Of a stretch of 64,000 nt of DNA, positions 45,052 through 52,974 are shown one piece after another; positions within the stretch are counted from its first letter, which is position 1, and each line of letters begins with the position of its first letter. The stretch is from Nostocales cyanobacterium LEGE 11386 (GTDB lineage Bacteria; Cyanobacteriota; Cyanobacteriia; Cyanobacteriales; Nostocaceae). A program made the position numbers and the translations under genes. Where the stretch lies: NCBI GenBank assembly GCA_015207155.1, contig JADEXK010000013.1:34103-98102 (forward strand), in the 5' to 3' direction. The notes beneath the pieces were generated by a model that saw only the letters and a program-made list of their open reading frames with translations, did not search any database and was not told the DNA's origin.

Positions 45052-45687
45052 ATGGAAAATCAAGTAACAATTATTGAGCATCCCTTGATTCAGCACAAAC
45101 TAACGCTGATGCGTAAAGCTGAAACCAGTACGACGAAATTTCGTAATCTCCTCAAAGAAGTTAGCTTATTGTTGGCTTATGAAGTAACGCGGGATTTACC
45201 GCTAAAACATGAGCAGATTAAAACACCATTAGCTCCTATGAATGCGCCGATACTCGCACCTGATAAAAAGCTAGTGTTAGTTTCGATTATGCGGGCAGGA
45301 CAGGGTATTTTAGATGGAATGCTGGAGTTAATGCCATCGGCACGAGTGGGACATATTGGTTTATATCGTGATCCGAAAACTTTGATTCCTGTTGAGTATT
45401 ATTTTAAGGTTCCCCATGATGTTGATCAGCGAGATATGATTGTTGTTGATCCTATGCTGGCAACTGGTAATTCGGCGATCGCAGCTATAGAACGACTAAA
45501 ATCAACTAATCCCTTATCAGTCAAGTTTGTGTGTTTACTCGCCGCACCAGAAGGTATTCAGCATTTCTGTACAGTACATCCTGATGTGCCTATATATACG
45601 GCAGCTATTGATGATTATCTAGATGAACACGGCTATATTATTCCCGGTTTAGGAGATGCAGGCGATCGCTTGTTTGGTACAAAATAG
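45052..45687 (+). CDS. upp: uracil phosphoribosyltransferase
   Basis: The 211-aa protein has the UPRT PRPP-binding motif [21 protein letters not shown] (about residues 130-150) and the uracil-binding end [22 protein letters not shown]. It converts uracil and PRPP to UMP in the cytoplasm. Its start is 22 bases after the URC4 stop. In the URC pathway of yeasts, UPRT (FUR1) is needed together with URC1 and URC4, so its presence supports a catabolic cluster rather than simple salvage, though salvage is also possible. Confidence 0.93.
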   Translation: MENQVTIIEHPLIQHKLTLMRKAETSTTKFRNLLKEVSLLLAYEVTRDLPLKHEQIKTPLAPMNAPILAPDKKLVLVSIMRAGQGILDGMLELMPSARVGHIGLYRDPKTLIPVEYYFKVPHDVDQRDMIVVDPMLATGNSAIAAIERLKSTNPLSVKFVCLLAAPEGIQHFCTVHPDVPIYTAAIDDYLDEHGYIIPGLGDAGDRLFGTK

Positions 45688-45863
45688 GTTGCCTAATTGA
45701 TTACTAGTTTGCAATATGTCCATTGAGGGAGAAATAGCTAAGTTGTTCTATTTATTATTTTTATATGCCTAAATTAAACATCAGTAACTAGGCATAAATC
45801 AATTAAAGTTTGTAGCTTATAATTACTATATTCAAGAAATAGTTTCCCAGTTATTATTCACTA

Positions 45864-46268
45864 ATGACACCCCCAACTATTGGACAAATTGAAAGAGAAA
45901 TTTCCCAACGTATCAGTACTCTATATACTGAAAAATTGGGGCAGCGTCCTAGCCAAGTAGTTTGTCATTTTTTTGATACAGAGTTGGTCGTTTCTCTGGA
46001 AAATGCTGTTACTCAATCTGAGCGCACTTTAATGTATGAAGGTTATGCAAATTTAGCAGAACAAGTGCGAATATCTTTAGATAAAATAATTAAACCAAAA
46101 CTCAAAAGTTTAATTGAAGAAGTTATTGGCAAAATTGTGCTTGATCTGATGACTAATACAAACTTGGCAACGGGTCGTACTGGCATAATTATTGTTTTAG
46201 ACCAGTTACCTGAGGTTCGCAATCCTGAATCTATTCCCAAGGCAAATTTGAAGTATTTAGCTGACTGA
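45864..46268 (+). CDS. DUF2294 domain protein
   Basis: The 134-aa protein reads MTPPTIGQIEREISQRISTLYTEKLGQRPSQVVCHFFDTELVVSLENAVTQSERTL and ends LPEVRNPESIPKANLKYLAD. The GQIEREISQRIS..YTEKLGQRP start and TNLATGRTGIIIVLD match DUF2294, a small family in cyanobacteria and Firmicutes with no established function. Its last 38 bases overlap the 3' end of the convergent receiver gene. Confidence 0.82.
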   Translation: MTPPTIGQIEREISQRISTLYTEKLGQRPSQVVCHFFDTELVVSLENAVTQSERTLMYEGYANLAEQVRISLDKIIKPKLKSLIEEVIGKIVLDLMTNTNLATGRTGIIIVLDQLPEVRNPESIPKANLKYLAD

Positions 46269-46638
46269 GATAACGCCCAAGAACAATTTCTAATCTCCTA
46301 AAATTATAAGGTTTGGTAATATGATCATCAGCACCTGTTAAAAAAAGATGATTATATTTTTCTACCAAATTAAAAGGCATGACTGCGATAATCGGAATCG
46401 TTGCGGTTTTTTGGTTTTGTTTTAAGTAATTTATTATTTGGCTACCGCTTAAATCTGATAACATCATATCTAAAAGAATTAAATCAGGCTTATGCGTTTG
46501 TGCTAGTATCACGGCTTTCACTCCTTGCATGGCACAAATACATGAGTAATTTAATGTTTTTAGGTGAGAATTCAGCAGTTCTAAATTATGAAAATTCTGT
46601 TCTACAACTAAAATTAACGGCTTTCCGTCCATAAGCAA
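46231..46638 (-). CDS. stand-alone receiver domain with altered acidic pocket
   Basis: The 135-aa protein has the receiver fold (LILVVEQNFHNLELLNSHLKTLNYSCICAMQG, LILLDMMLSDLSGSQIINYLKQ, HITKPYNFRRLEIVLGRYL). The phosphoacceptor Asp57 and the conserved Lys109 are present, but the usual acidic pair after the first strand is Glu13-Gln14, and Met87 replaces the conserved Thr/Ser. Phosphorylation may be weak or the protein may work as a phosphorylation-independent adaptor. No kinase gene adjoins it. It overlaps the DUF2294 gene tail to tail. Confidence 0.82.
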   Translation of the reverse strand: MLMDGKPLILVVEQNFHNLELLNSHLKTLNYSCICAMQGVKAVILAQTHKPDLILLDMMLSDLSGSQIINYLKQNQKTATIPIIAVMPFNLVEKYNHLFLTGADDHITKPYNFRRLEIVLGRYLSQLNTSNLPWE

Positions 46639-46939
46639 AAGTCACCCTTAAATCCAGGCTATACACCCAAACTCTAATGTCCGGTGGATGCACGAGGTTT
46701 CCTTCATGCGGCAGAGTGCGGCTTGAAATGGACTAGCTCGTATGCAATTGACTAGGTTGTATGTCTTAGCTGATATTGAGGGCAGACAGTAACAAGCTAG
46801 TGGTAACATCAAGCAAATAACACTATCATGAGCATAAATTTACATTTAGTCAAGTAGTAGTCTTAATTATGTTAAGTATTTTATCCCTTCGTCAATTTTC
46901 TCAGGGTTAATACTGACTGGAACAGAAGGACTCAATAAC

Positions 46940-47105
46940 TAGCCCTTTCAAGGTGACTCATAAAATTCCTTCTTTCTCTCCGCGTTCTCTGTGCCTCTGT
47001 GGTTTAAAAAGTAATTTATTTAACTACAGAGACGCAGAGGACACAGAGTAAAGATTTTAAAAACGAATGTTTTGACTATAATTTTTATCCACCTTGAAAG
47101 GGCTA
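46940..47105. repeat. 166-bp MITE with 9-bp target duplication and internal repeat cargo
   Basis: TAGCCCTTTCAAGGTG at 46940-46955 and its exact reverse complement at 47090-47105 bound the element, and CTCAATAAC flanks it on both sides (46931-46939 and 47106-47114). Inside lies a second inverted pair: GTGCCTCTGTGG and CTACAGAGACGCAGAGG, the common cyanobacterial ACAGAGACGCAGAG-type repeat. No ORF. Apart from this element, 46639-47271 holds no gene that I can support. Confidence 0.85.
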
Positions 47106-47271
47106 CTCAATAACCTACGATTATCCTTAACTGAACCGTTATGATACAAGCGATCGCGCCAAACGTATCTATGCAGTTTGTAAAAAAAAGTAAACGCACT
47201 TTGACTGTAGGGACAAAGTGCGATAAGTGCATTTTCCTTGAGCAAGCAGAAATCTCAACTGCCTGAGTTCT

Positions 47272-47781
47272 CTAAATATCTGTCTCGCTTAATTCACGAG
47301 TCATATAATCAAACGGTTCATCAACAAAGGCAGTGTCGGCAACACCTGCTGCTGCTACTTGTGCCTTGACAAGATCCTTGAGAATCTGGATACCAAAAAC
47401 AGTGGGGCCAATGGGCACACTTAAAGAATTGTAAGTTTCTCGTAGCCCTTGTAGTACTCGCTCATCCAACACATTCATGTTGCCAGCAACCAACGCATAG
47501 GTAGCATAACGCAGGTAGTAGTCCATATCTCGTAAACAAGCAGCATAACGACGAGTCGTGTAAGCATTGCCACCAGGACGAATCAACTCTGGCTGTTCTT
47601 CAAATAATTTAGACCCAGCCTGCTTCACAAGTGCAGCAGCATTCGCGTTGATTGCTGCCGCCGCTTGTACTCGTGCTGTACCACTTTCAAAATAAGATTT
47701 AAGGCTGTCGATCGCATTCCGGTCAAAATATCGTCCGGCAACGTCATAATTCTTAATTAAGCTTGTAACTGCATCGCGCAT
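47272..47781 (-). CDS. apcF: allophycocyanin beta-18 subunit ApcF
   Basis: From the ATG at 47781 the protein has 169 aa, MRDAVTSLIKNYDVAGRYFDRNAIDSLKSYFESGTARVQAAAAINANAAALVKQAGSKLF, with the phycobilin attachment Cys and the methylated-Asn region in RPGGNAYTTRRYAACLRDMDYYLRYATYALVAGN. The sequence and end (AFVDEPFDYMTRELSETDI) fit ApcF, the beta-18 core subunit that lies near the terminal emitters of the phycobilisome core. It is distinct from ApcB by the GVADTAFVDEPFDYM insertion. It is transcribed away from glnA. Confidence 0.9.
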   Translation of the reverse strand: MRDAVTSLIKNYDVAGRYFDRNAIDSLKSYFESGTARVQAAAAINANAAALVKQAGSKLFEEQPELIRPGGNAYTTRRYAACLRDMDYYLRYATYALVAGNMNVLDERVLQGLRETYNSLSVPIGPTVFGIQILKDLVKAQVAAAGVADTAFVDEPFDYMTRELSETDI

Positions 47782-47999
47782 TCCTTCTTCTCCCAATCGT
47801 TACTATCTATGGTTTGATATTAATTTGGTTGCAATTATGCACCAGTAAACTTTTGTGCCATTTAAAATAGATGCGGCACAAAAACAATCCATCCGCTATT
47901 TAAGGATTCTATGCCAAAGTTGACCCCTATGAGATGAACTTTCCAGTTTTGTGGAGATGTTTGGCCAAAGGTTAATATAACCTGTAATCCAGATAGGCT

Positions 48000-48042
48000 G
48001 TAACAAAAACTACAAAATTCTCTAATGTCCAGGATTTATGAT
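48000..48042 (+). promoter_or_regulatory. NtcA-activated promoter of glnA
   Basis: GTAACAAAAACTAC at 48000-48013 is a perfect GTA-N8-TAC NtcA box. TATGAT at 48037-48042 lies 23 bases after it and fits the -10 element of a class II NtcA-activated promoter. The glnA start is about 100 bases downstream. The rest of 47797-48143 shows nothing else clear. Confidence 0.85.
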
Positions 48043-48143
48043 ATTTCAGGTGTGTCATCAACAACTTGGTTCAGATCATCTGGGTTAGGATGCTTTGGAA
48101 GATTCTGGTTTTACTTTAGGAAATTGGTAGAGAAGGAGTAACA

Positions 48144-49559
48144 ATGACAACCCCACAAGAAGTCTTGAAGATGATTCAAGACCAAAATATTCAGATGATT
48201 GATCTGAAATTCATCGATACGCCAGGAACTTGGCAGCACCTTACTGTGTACCACAATCAAATCGATGAAAGTTCCTTCTCTGATGGCGTGCCTTTCGACG
48301 GTTCCAGCATTCGGGGTTGGAAAAGCATCAACGAATCGGACATGATGATGGTACTCGATGCCAACACTGCTTGGATCGACCCCTTCATGAAAGAGCCAAC
48401 GTTAAGTATAGTTTGTAGTATAAGAGAACCACGCACGGGTGAATGGTACAGTCGTTGCCCGCGTGTTATTGCCCAAAAAGCAATAGACTACCTAGTTTCT
48501 ACTGGCATTGGTGATACAGCTTTCTTTGGACCTGAAGCTGAATTCTTTATCTTTGATGATGTCCGTTTTGACCAGAATGCCCACGAAGGTTATTACCACG
48601 TAGACTCTGTAGAAGGGCGTTGGAATTCTGGTAAAAAAGAAAGCCCCAACTTGGGTTACAAACCACGCTTCAAAGAAGGTTATTTCCCCGTATCGCCAAC
48701 GGATAGCTTCCAAGATATCCGTACAGAAATGCTATTAACAATGGTAGCCTGCGGTGTACCCATTGAAAAGCAACACCACGAAGTTGCTACTGGTGGTCAG
48801 TGCGAACTGGGTTTCCGTTTTGGTAGGTTGATTGAAGCTGCTGACTGGTTGATGACTTACAAATATGTCATCAAGAATGTTGCTAAGAAATATGGTAAAA
48901 CCGTCACCTTCATGCCAAAACCAATTTTTGGCGACAACGGTTCCGGGATGCACTGTCACCAGTCCATTTGGAAAGACGGTCAACCTCTATTTGCAGGTGA
49001 TAAGTATGCTGGCTTAAGTGAAATGGGGCTGTACTACATTGGTGGTATCCTGAAGCACGCACCAGCACTGCTAGCAATTACTAACCCTACAACTAACTCT
49101 TACAAACGCTTAGTACCTGGTTACGAAGCACCAGTGAACTTGGCTTATTCTCAAGGTAACCGTTCTGCTTCTGTGCGGATTCCTCTATCTGGCGATAACC
49201 CCAAAGCCAAGCGCTTGGAGTTCCGTTGTCCAGATGCTACTTCTAACCCTTACTTGGCATTTGCTGCCATGCTTTGTGCAGGTCTCGATGGCATCAAGAA
49301 CAAAATCCATCCTGGTGAACCCTTGGATAAAAATATTTATGAACTTTCTCCAGAAGAACTGGCAAAAGTTCCTTCAACTCCGGGTTCTCTGGAATTGGCA
49401 TTGGAAGCATTAGAAAATGATCATGCTTTCTTAACAGAAACAGGCGTTTTCTCTGAAGATTTCATCGAAAACTGGATTGACTACAAGCTAGCTAACGAAG
49501 TTAAGCAGTTGCAGTTGCGTCCTCATCCTTATGAATTTTATCTCTATTACGATTGCTAA
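48144..49559 (+). CDS. glnA: type I glutamine synthetase
   Basis: The 471-aa enzyme has the GS-I landmarks: DGSSIRGW, the metal-binding [14 protein letters not shown], the ATP-binding [12 protein letters not shown] (spelled [11 protein letters not shown]), the glutamate region [24 protein letters not shown] and the Tyr site IYELSPEE. It makes glutamine from glutamate, ammonia and ATP, the entry of the GS/GOGAT pathway. GAAGGAG at 48132-48138 supports the ATG at 48144. It is regulated by NtcA (box upstream) and, by analogy with Anabaena, by the inhibitor encoded next to it (gifA). A strong terminator follows. Confidence 0.97.
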   Translation: MTTPQEVLKMIQDQNIQMIDLKFIDTPGTWQHLTVYHNQIDESSFSDGVPFDGSSIRGWKSINESDMMMVLDANTAWIDPFMKEPTLSIVCSIREPRTGEWYSRCPRVIAQKAIDYLVSTGIGDTAFFGPEAEFFIFDDVRFDQNAHEGYYHVDSVEGRWNSGKKESPNLGYKPRFKEGYFPVSPTDSFQDIRTEMLLTMVACGVPIEKQHHEVATGGQCELGFRFGRLIEAADWLMTYKYVIKNVAKKYGKTVTFMPKPIFGDNGSGMHCHQSIWKDGQPLFAGDKYAGLSEMGLYYIGGILKHAPALLAITNPTTNSYKRLVPGYEAPVNLAYSQGNRSASVRIPLSGDNPKAKRLEFRCPDATSNPYLAFAAMLCAGLDGIKNKIHPGEPLDKNIYELSPEELAKVPSTPGSLELALEALENDHAFLTETGVFSEDFIENWIDYKLANEVKQLQLRPHPYEFYLYYDC

Positions 49560-49582
49560 TTGCCAAAATTAGTGAATTTATT

Positions 49583-49616
49583 GCCACCCTATTTAGGTTT
49601 AGGGTGGCTTTTTTTT
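49583..49616 (+). terminator. rho-independent terminator of glnA
   Basis: GCCACCCTA at 49583-49591, an 8-nt loop, TAGGGTGGC at 49600-49608 and eight T bases at 49609-49616 form a textbook intrinsic terminator 23 bases after the glnA stop. Confidence 0.92.
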
Positions 49617-49727
49617 CACCTTTTGTTGCACTGTAAGAACCTAGATTAACTGCAATTTTGCAACCAACAAGCTAGATTGTCCTTCTAGACATGGGTTGGG
49701 GCAGATTTTCTTGGGAAGGCTCAAAAC

Positions 49728-49928
49728 CTAGCTCATGGCAACGTGGCTGCTTTCATAAATCAGCCGCGTTGTCGGGTCGATCTTCCCCTGAATAGGATTC
49801 CAATATTCAGATATTTCTTCAGGAAGACCGAGTTCTTGTGCTGCACGCATCAGCATTGATTGTTGCCGATTCTTGACTTGCTTATATTGCAGCATTGTTA
49901 GCGCACGAGATCTATCTTGAATAGACAT
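49728..49928 (-). CDS. gifA: glutamine synthetase inactivating factor IF7-like
   Basis: From ATG 49928 the protein has 66 aa (MSIQDRSRALTMLQYKQVKNRQQSMLMRAAQELGLPEE...DPTTRLIYESSHVAMS); AAGGAGG lies 9 bases before it. Size, basic N-terminal half with several Arg and the NRQQSML..RAA segment fit IF7 (GifA), the small inhibitor that binds glutamine synthetase through charged contacts. In Anabaena gifA also lies just downstream of glnA in opposite orientation. An alternative GTG start six bases upstream is possible. Expected to be repressed by NtcA when nitrogen is scarce. Confidence 0.88.
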   Translation of the reverse strand: MSIQDRSRALTMLQYKQVKNRQQSMLMRAAQELGLPEEISEYWNPIQGKIDPTTRLIYESSHVAMS

Positions 49929-50007
49929 AGCCACAGTCCTCCTTATCGTTTTAGTTATATATGATTAGCTAGTTATCTCTTACTTTCTTACAGTAACACA
50001 GAATTCT

Positions 50008-50021
50008 GTAGCTAAAGTTAC
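50008..50021 (-). promoter_or_regulatory. NtcA box in the gifA promoter
   Basis: On the minus strand GTAACTTTAGCTAC is a perfect GTA-N8-TAC site about 80-90 bases upstream of the gifA start. NtcA represses gif genes in other cyanobacteria. The rest of 49935-50308, including the region before the methyltransferase gene, has no further recognised feature. Confidence 0.8.
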
Positions 50022-50308
50022 AAAATTGAGTCTTTGTTACAAAAATTTATATTTAAGGGCTTGTAGTAACTATTTTCTGGTGGAAAGCCGTGAAAAAATT
50101 TACCTTAGCCTGGGGTTAAGATAGGGTTAAACAATTATTGGCTCTACCATGCAGACGATTTATTGTCTATTGCAAAGATTTTTGAAATTGATATTCTGAT
50201 TCAGACTGGTCTAATTTTGGGAAATACAACTTTCCGCAGATAGATGGTATTTTTGTTACAATATTTTACAAATAATTACTAAAAGTCATAAATTCTTAAA
50301 TTACTCTC

Positions 50309-51373
50309 ATGTCGGACACTTTAAGCAAGCTAACTTATCAGACCTTCCAACAAGGTAAAAATTACTTTGGTCTAGCTCACAAAACGCTAAGTTCACAGTT
50401 AATGAACCTGATTCATCCAACTTTAGGGCAAAAGACCAAACCTATTCCTAACGAAGTTTTACTCAAAATTCACCAAAGATTAAGTCTGTTACTAGAAACA
50501 GACTGGCAGGATGCTCAAAAAGGACTATATCCCACAAGCTTACTGTTTGATAATCCCTGGTCAGATTTTTTCCGCTACTATCCACTGGTATGCCTAGACA
50601 TACCTCAAATCTGGGAGCGGGCTGAACAAAAGAAGTATCAAGAATTTTCGCAGGAAGTAGAGACAGATGGTTATCCCAGCTACTATGTGCAAAACTTCCA
50701 TCACCAAAGTAATGGCTATTTGAGCGACGAGTCAGCTAATTTATATGATTTACAGGTAGAAATTCTTTTTAGTGGGACAGCTGACCCGATGCGGCGGCGG
50801 ATTCTTGCACCTCTAACGCAAGGACTGAAAGCTTTTGAATCTGTCCCACCAAAGCAAATTCGGGTTTTAGATGTAGCTTGTGGTACTGGACGGACACTGA
50901 GGATGCTTCGAGCAACTTTACCTCAAGCATCCCTATATGGTACAGATTTGTCGCCGGCTTATTTGCGTAAGGCAAATCAACAACTATCCCAAATTAAGGG
51001 AGAGTTACCGCAACTTTTACAAGCAAATGCCGAAGAATTACCTTACTTAAACGACTATTTTCATGCTGTAACTTCTGTTTTCCTGTTCCATGAGTTACCA
51101 GCAAAAGTGCGTCAAACGGTGATCGAACAATGCTTCCGAGTGACAAAACCCGGAGGAGTCTTTGTGATTTGTGATTCAATTCAATTGCATGATTCACCTG
51201 AATTAGCTGTGACAATGGAATCTTTCCCAGAAATTTTTCATGAACCCTACTATCGGGATTACACCCATGATGACTTGATAGAACGTCTAGAAAAAGCGGG
51301 TTTTGAAAATATTGAGGTGCAAGTTCACTTTATGAGCAAGTATTTCATTGCCCATAAGCCGGCTGAAAATTAG
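50309..51373 (+). CDS. class I SAM-dependent methyltransferase
   Basis: The 354-aa protein has a SAM-binding domain from about residue 190: IRVLDVACGTGRTLRMLRATLPQASLYGTDLSPAYLRKANQQL, LLQANAEELPYLNDYFHAVTSVFLFHELP and VTKPGGVFVICDSIQL. The N-terminal 150 residues (including LYPTSLLFDNPWSDFFRYYPLVCLDIPQIWERAEQKKYQEF) are a conserved cyanobacterial extension that I do not recognise. The acceptor substrate is unknown. Start ATG 50309. A half-copy of the MITE hairpin lies just downstream. Confidence 0.83.
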   Translation: MSDTLSKLTYQTFQQGKNYFGLAHKTLSSQLMNLIHPTLGQKTKPIPNEVLLKIHQRLSLLLETDWQDAQKGLYPTSLLFDNPWSDFFRYYPLVCLDIPQIWERAEQKKYQEFSQEVETDGYPSYYVQNFHHQSNGYLSDESANLYDLQVEILFSGTADPMRRRILAPLTQGLKAFESVPPKQIRVLDVACGTGRTLRMLRATLPQASLYGTDLSPAYLRKANQQLSQIKGELPQLLQANAEELPYLNDYFHAVTSVFLFHELPAKVRQTVIEQCFRVTKPGGVFVICDSIQLHDSPELAVTMESFPEIFHEPYYRDYTHDDLIERLEKAGFENIEVQVHFMSKYFIAHKPAEN

Positions 51374-51408
51374 CTGTTCTAGCAGATGTTCCACATTTAA
51401 CTTGCATA

Positions 51409-51442
51409 ATATGGGCGGGCAAAATGCCCACCCTACAAGAGT
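51409..51442. repeat. half-copy of the MITE hairpin
   Basis: GGGCGGGCAAAATGCCCACC followed by CTACAAGA matches the right arm and tail of the element at 7860-7982 (with AAAAT for AAGAT). It is flanked by TTGCATAAT and ATTATGCAA (inverted), but the left arm is missing. The remaining 51374-51640 is non-coding. Confidence 0.55.
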
Positions 51443-51640
51443 TTTATCTAATTTAATTATGCAAACTAGATGTTGTTTAGCTGATTTAACTTGTATATGC
51501 GGGTGGGTGTTTCATTCCACACCACAATCAATAAAGTGAAATGTCAGAATTTGTTGGCAATTGTGGTTAACTTGAACATCAAGTATCATGCAAGCTGTTT
51601 ACCCTATTAGTAGAGTTGCTTGCACGCGGGGAATAAAAGC

Positions 51641-51919
51641 ATGAAGGTTTGGCTTGCCTGTTTTTTATTGTTGTTTGCCTTGGCAGAACTGTTTGACTGG
51701 TTAAAAGCATTCAGTCTGCCTTTGCCTATATATATTTTGGGTGGTGCATTTTTAGCTGTGGCTTCTAACTATGACAAGATTATTGGCTCTTACTTCAGTG
51801 ATAGAACTATTGAAGCATCGCTCGAACACCCGCAGTTAAATTCACCCACCCAGTCCCTTGACGCTATTGCTTTTGCTAGTTCTGTGGAAAATGTTCAACA
51901 ATCGGAAACACAGCCTTAG
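51641..51919 (+). CDS. small membrane protein, function unknown
   Basis: The ATG at 51641 gives 92 aa: two hydrophobic helices (MKVWLACFLLLFALAELFDWLKAFSL and LPIYILGGAFLAVASNY) and a polar C-terminal tail. Small proteins of this layout occur across cyanobacteria; I do not know a function. A potential signal/anchor start is consistent with the ATG used here, 7 codons inside a slightly longer frame. Confidence 0.6.
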   Translation: MKVWLACFLLLFALAELFDWLKAFSLPLPIYILGGAFLAVASNYDKIIGSYFSDRTIEASLEHPQLNSPTQSLDAIAFASSVENVQQSETQP

Positions 51920-52153
51920 TGGAGAACAGAGCATTTGTGACAAGTTAAGTTAATTGTATTTTGGCGTTGCTAATAAGGTCTTTAGATGTTGTGTTACCCT
52001 GATAGTCAGCCGCGCCCTGCGCGTCTACGTTCCTCAAACGCCACTTGCTACAAGTTGGCAAAGCTGCCCAACGCAGTGGTTCCCCAACCTACGCCTCAAT
52101 TGGTCAAGGCCTGGAAAAATCAGAGCTTGAGATTTTGTTCTTCAAATGGTTAA

Positions 52154-52181
52154 GATTGTCAACCTACAAGTGATCGCCTGA
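52154..52181. repeat. 28-bp direct repeat, copy A (flanks the VapC/AbrB module)
   Basis: GATTGTCAACCTACAAG, then TGATCGCCTGA, matches 52943-52970 with one mismatch over 28 bases. Copy A lies 14 bases after the vapC end, copy B in the region upstream of the antitoxin and 4 bases from the end of the ABC gene. In the intervening 761 bp there is only the toxin-antitoxin pair. From 51920 to 52153 there is another dispersed repeat (CGCCCTGCGCGTCTACG region) and no gene. Confidence 0.85.
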
Positions 52182-52195
52182 ATTCGGTACAACCA

Positions 52196-52585
52196 TCACT
52201 CTAATAAATCAAATCCCTTTTCGCTTCTCAATTTTCTGTCAAAAGTTGCTGTTGTACTACAACCAGAATGCTGAGAAATTGCACCAATTAAATAATCAGA
52301 AAAATCTGCACTACCTTGTTTAAATCGCTGTAATGCTTGATAAATTATAGAGCGGTTTTCTAAATCAAATACTGAACATTGCAGCATTAATTCTATAGTG
52401 TTGCTAATTTGTTCCCTAGTAAATTGATAAGGTTTTCCTCTTAGTACCCAAACTAATTCACAGAGAACTATATTAGCAACAAAACATTGCTCTCCTCCTT
52501 CGATAATTTCAGCAGCTTGCTGCCACTGCTTTTCATCATCTTTTGTCAAGTAGCGTACTAAGATGTTGGTATCAACTCCAATCAC
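52196..52585 (-). CDS. vapC: PIN-domain toxin, VapC family (pair 3)
   Basis: The 129-aa protein MIGVDTNILVRYLTKDDEKQWQQAAEIIEGGEQCFVANIVLCELVWVLRG is a PIN ribonuclease: Asp in VDTNILVRYLT, Glu in LCELVWVL, and DFSDYLIGAIS plus ATFDRKL carrying the remaining acidic residues. It overlaps the antitoxin gene by 14 bases, a typical coupled pair. Both genes are between two copies of a 28-bp direct repeat. Confidence 0.92.
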   Translation of the reverse strand: MIGVDTNILVRYLTKDDEKQWQQAAEIIEGGEQCFVANIVLCELVWVLRGKPYQFTREQISNTIELMLQCSVFDLENRSIIYQALQRFKQGSADFSDYLIGAISQHSGCSTTATFDRKLRSEKGFDLLE

Positions 52586-52817
52586 TTGCGCCTTCTCTAA
52601 TTGCTGTTTCCATTTCTTCTAAAGTTACGCTTTTCATCCCAGGGCGATGTAAAATGCCAGATAAGCTGTGAATAGGAACAGTCAAGGGAATCAGTTTCAC
52701 TGTTCCATTTTCATCAATGACGAAATCAACTTTACTACCTGTATCAAGGTGAAGATAATCTCTAATTTCTTTAGGAATAGTTACTTGTCCTTTGGGGGTG
52801 ATGGTTACACTAGCCAT
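52572..52817 (-). CDS. AbrB/MazE-type antitoxin (pair 3)
   Basis: The 81-aa protein MASVTITPKGQVTIPKEIRDYLHLDTGSKVDFVIDENGTVKLIPLTVPIHSLSGIL has the swapped-hairpin AbrB/SpoVT DNA-binding domain at its start, followed by a toxin-binding tail (GMKSVTLEEMETAIREGASDWS). It should bind its own promoter and neutralise the VapC toxin. It is upstream of and overlaps the toxin gene. Confidence 0.9.
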   Translation of the reverse strand: MASVTITPKGQVTIPKEIRDYLHLDTGSKVDFVIDENGTVKLIPLTVPIHSLSGILHRPGMKSVTLEEMETAIREGASDWS

Positions 52818-52942
52818 TACTCAATTTCCTTACATTAATTCCTAACTTGATTGTAATTTGTATTTGCTAATTTAGAGATAGCATTACCGGAGGTAATAAT
52901 TTTCTATTGTGATGAAGAATTGAGTACAATCGCAGCTTTTGT

Positions 52943-52970
52943 GATTGTCAACCTACAAGCGATCGCCTGA
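52943..52970. repeat. 28-bp direct repeat, copy B
   Basis: Second copy of the repeat at 52154-52181, with CGATCGCC instead of TGATCGCC, so it contains a complete HIP1 octamer. It lies 5 bases from the end of the ABC exporter gene. Confidence 0.85.
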
Positions 52971-52974
52971 CCAA

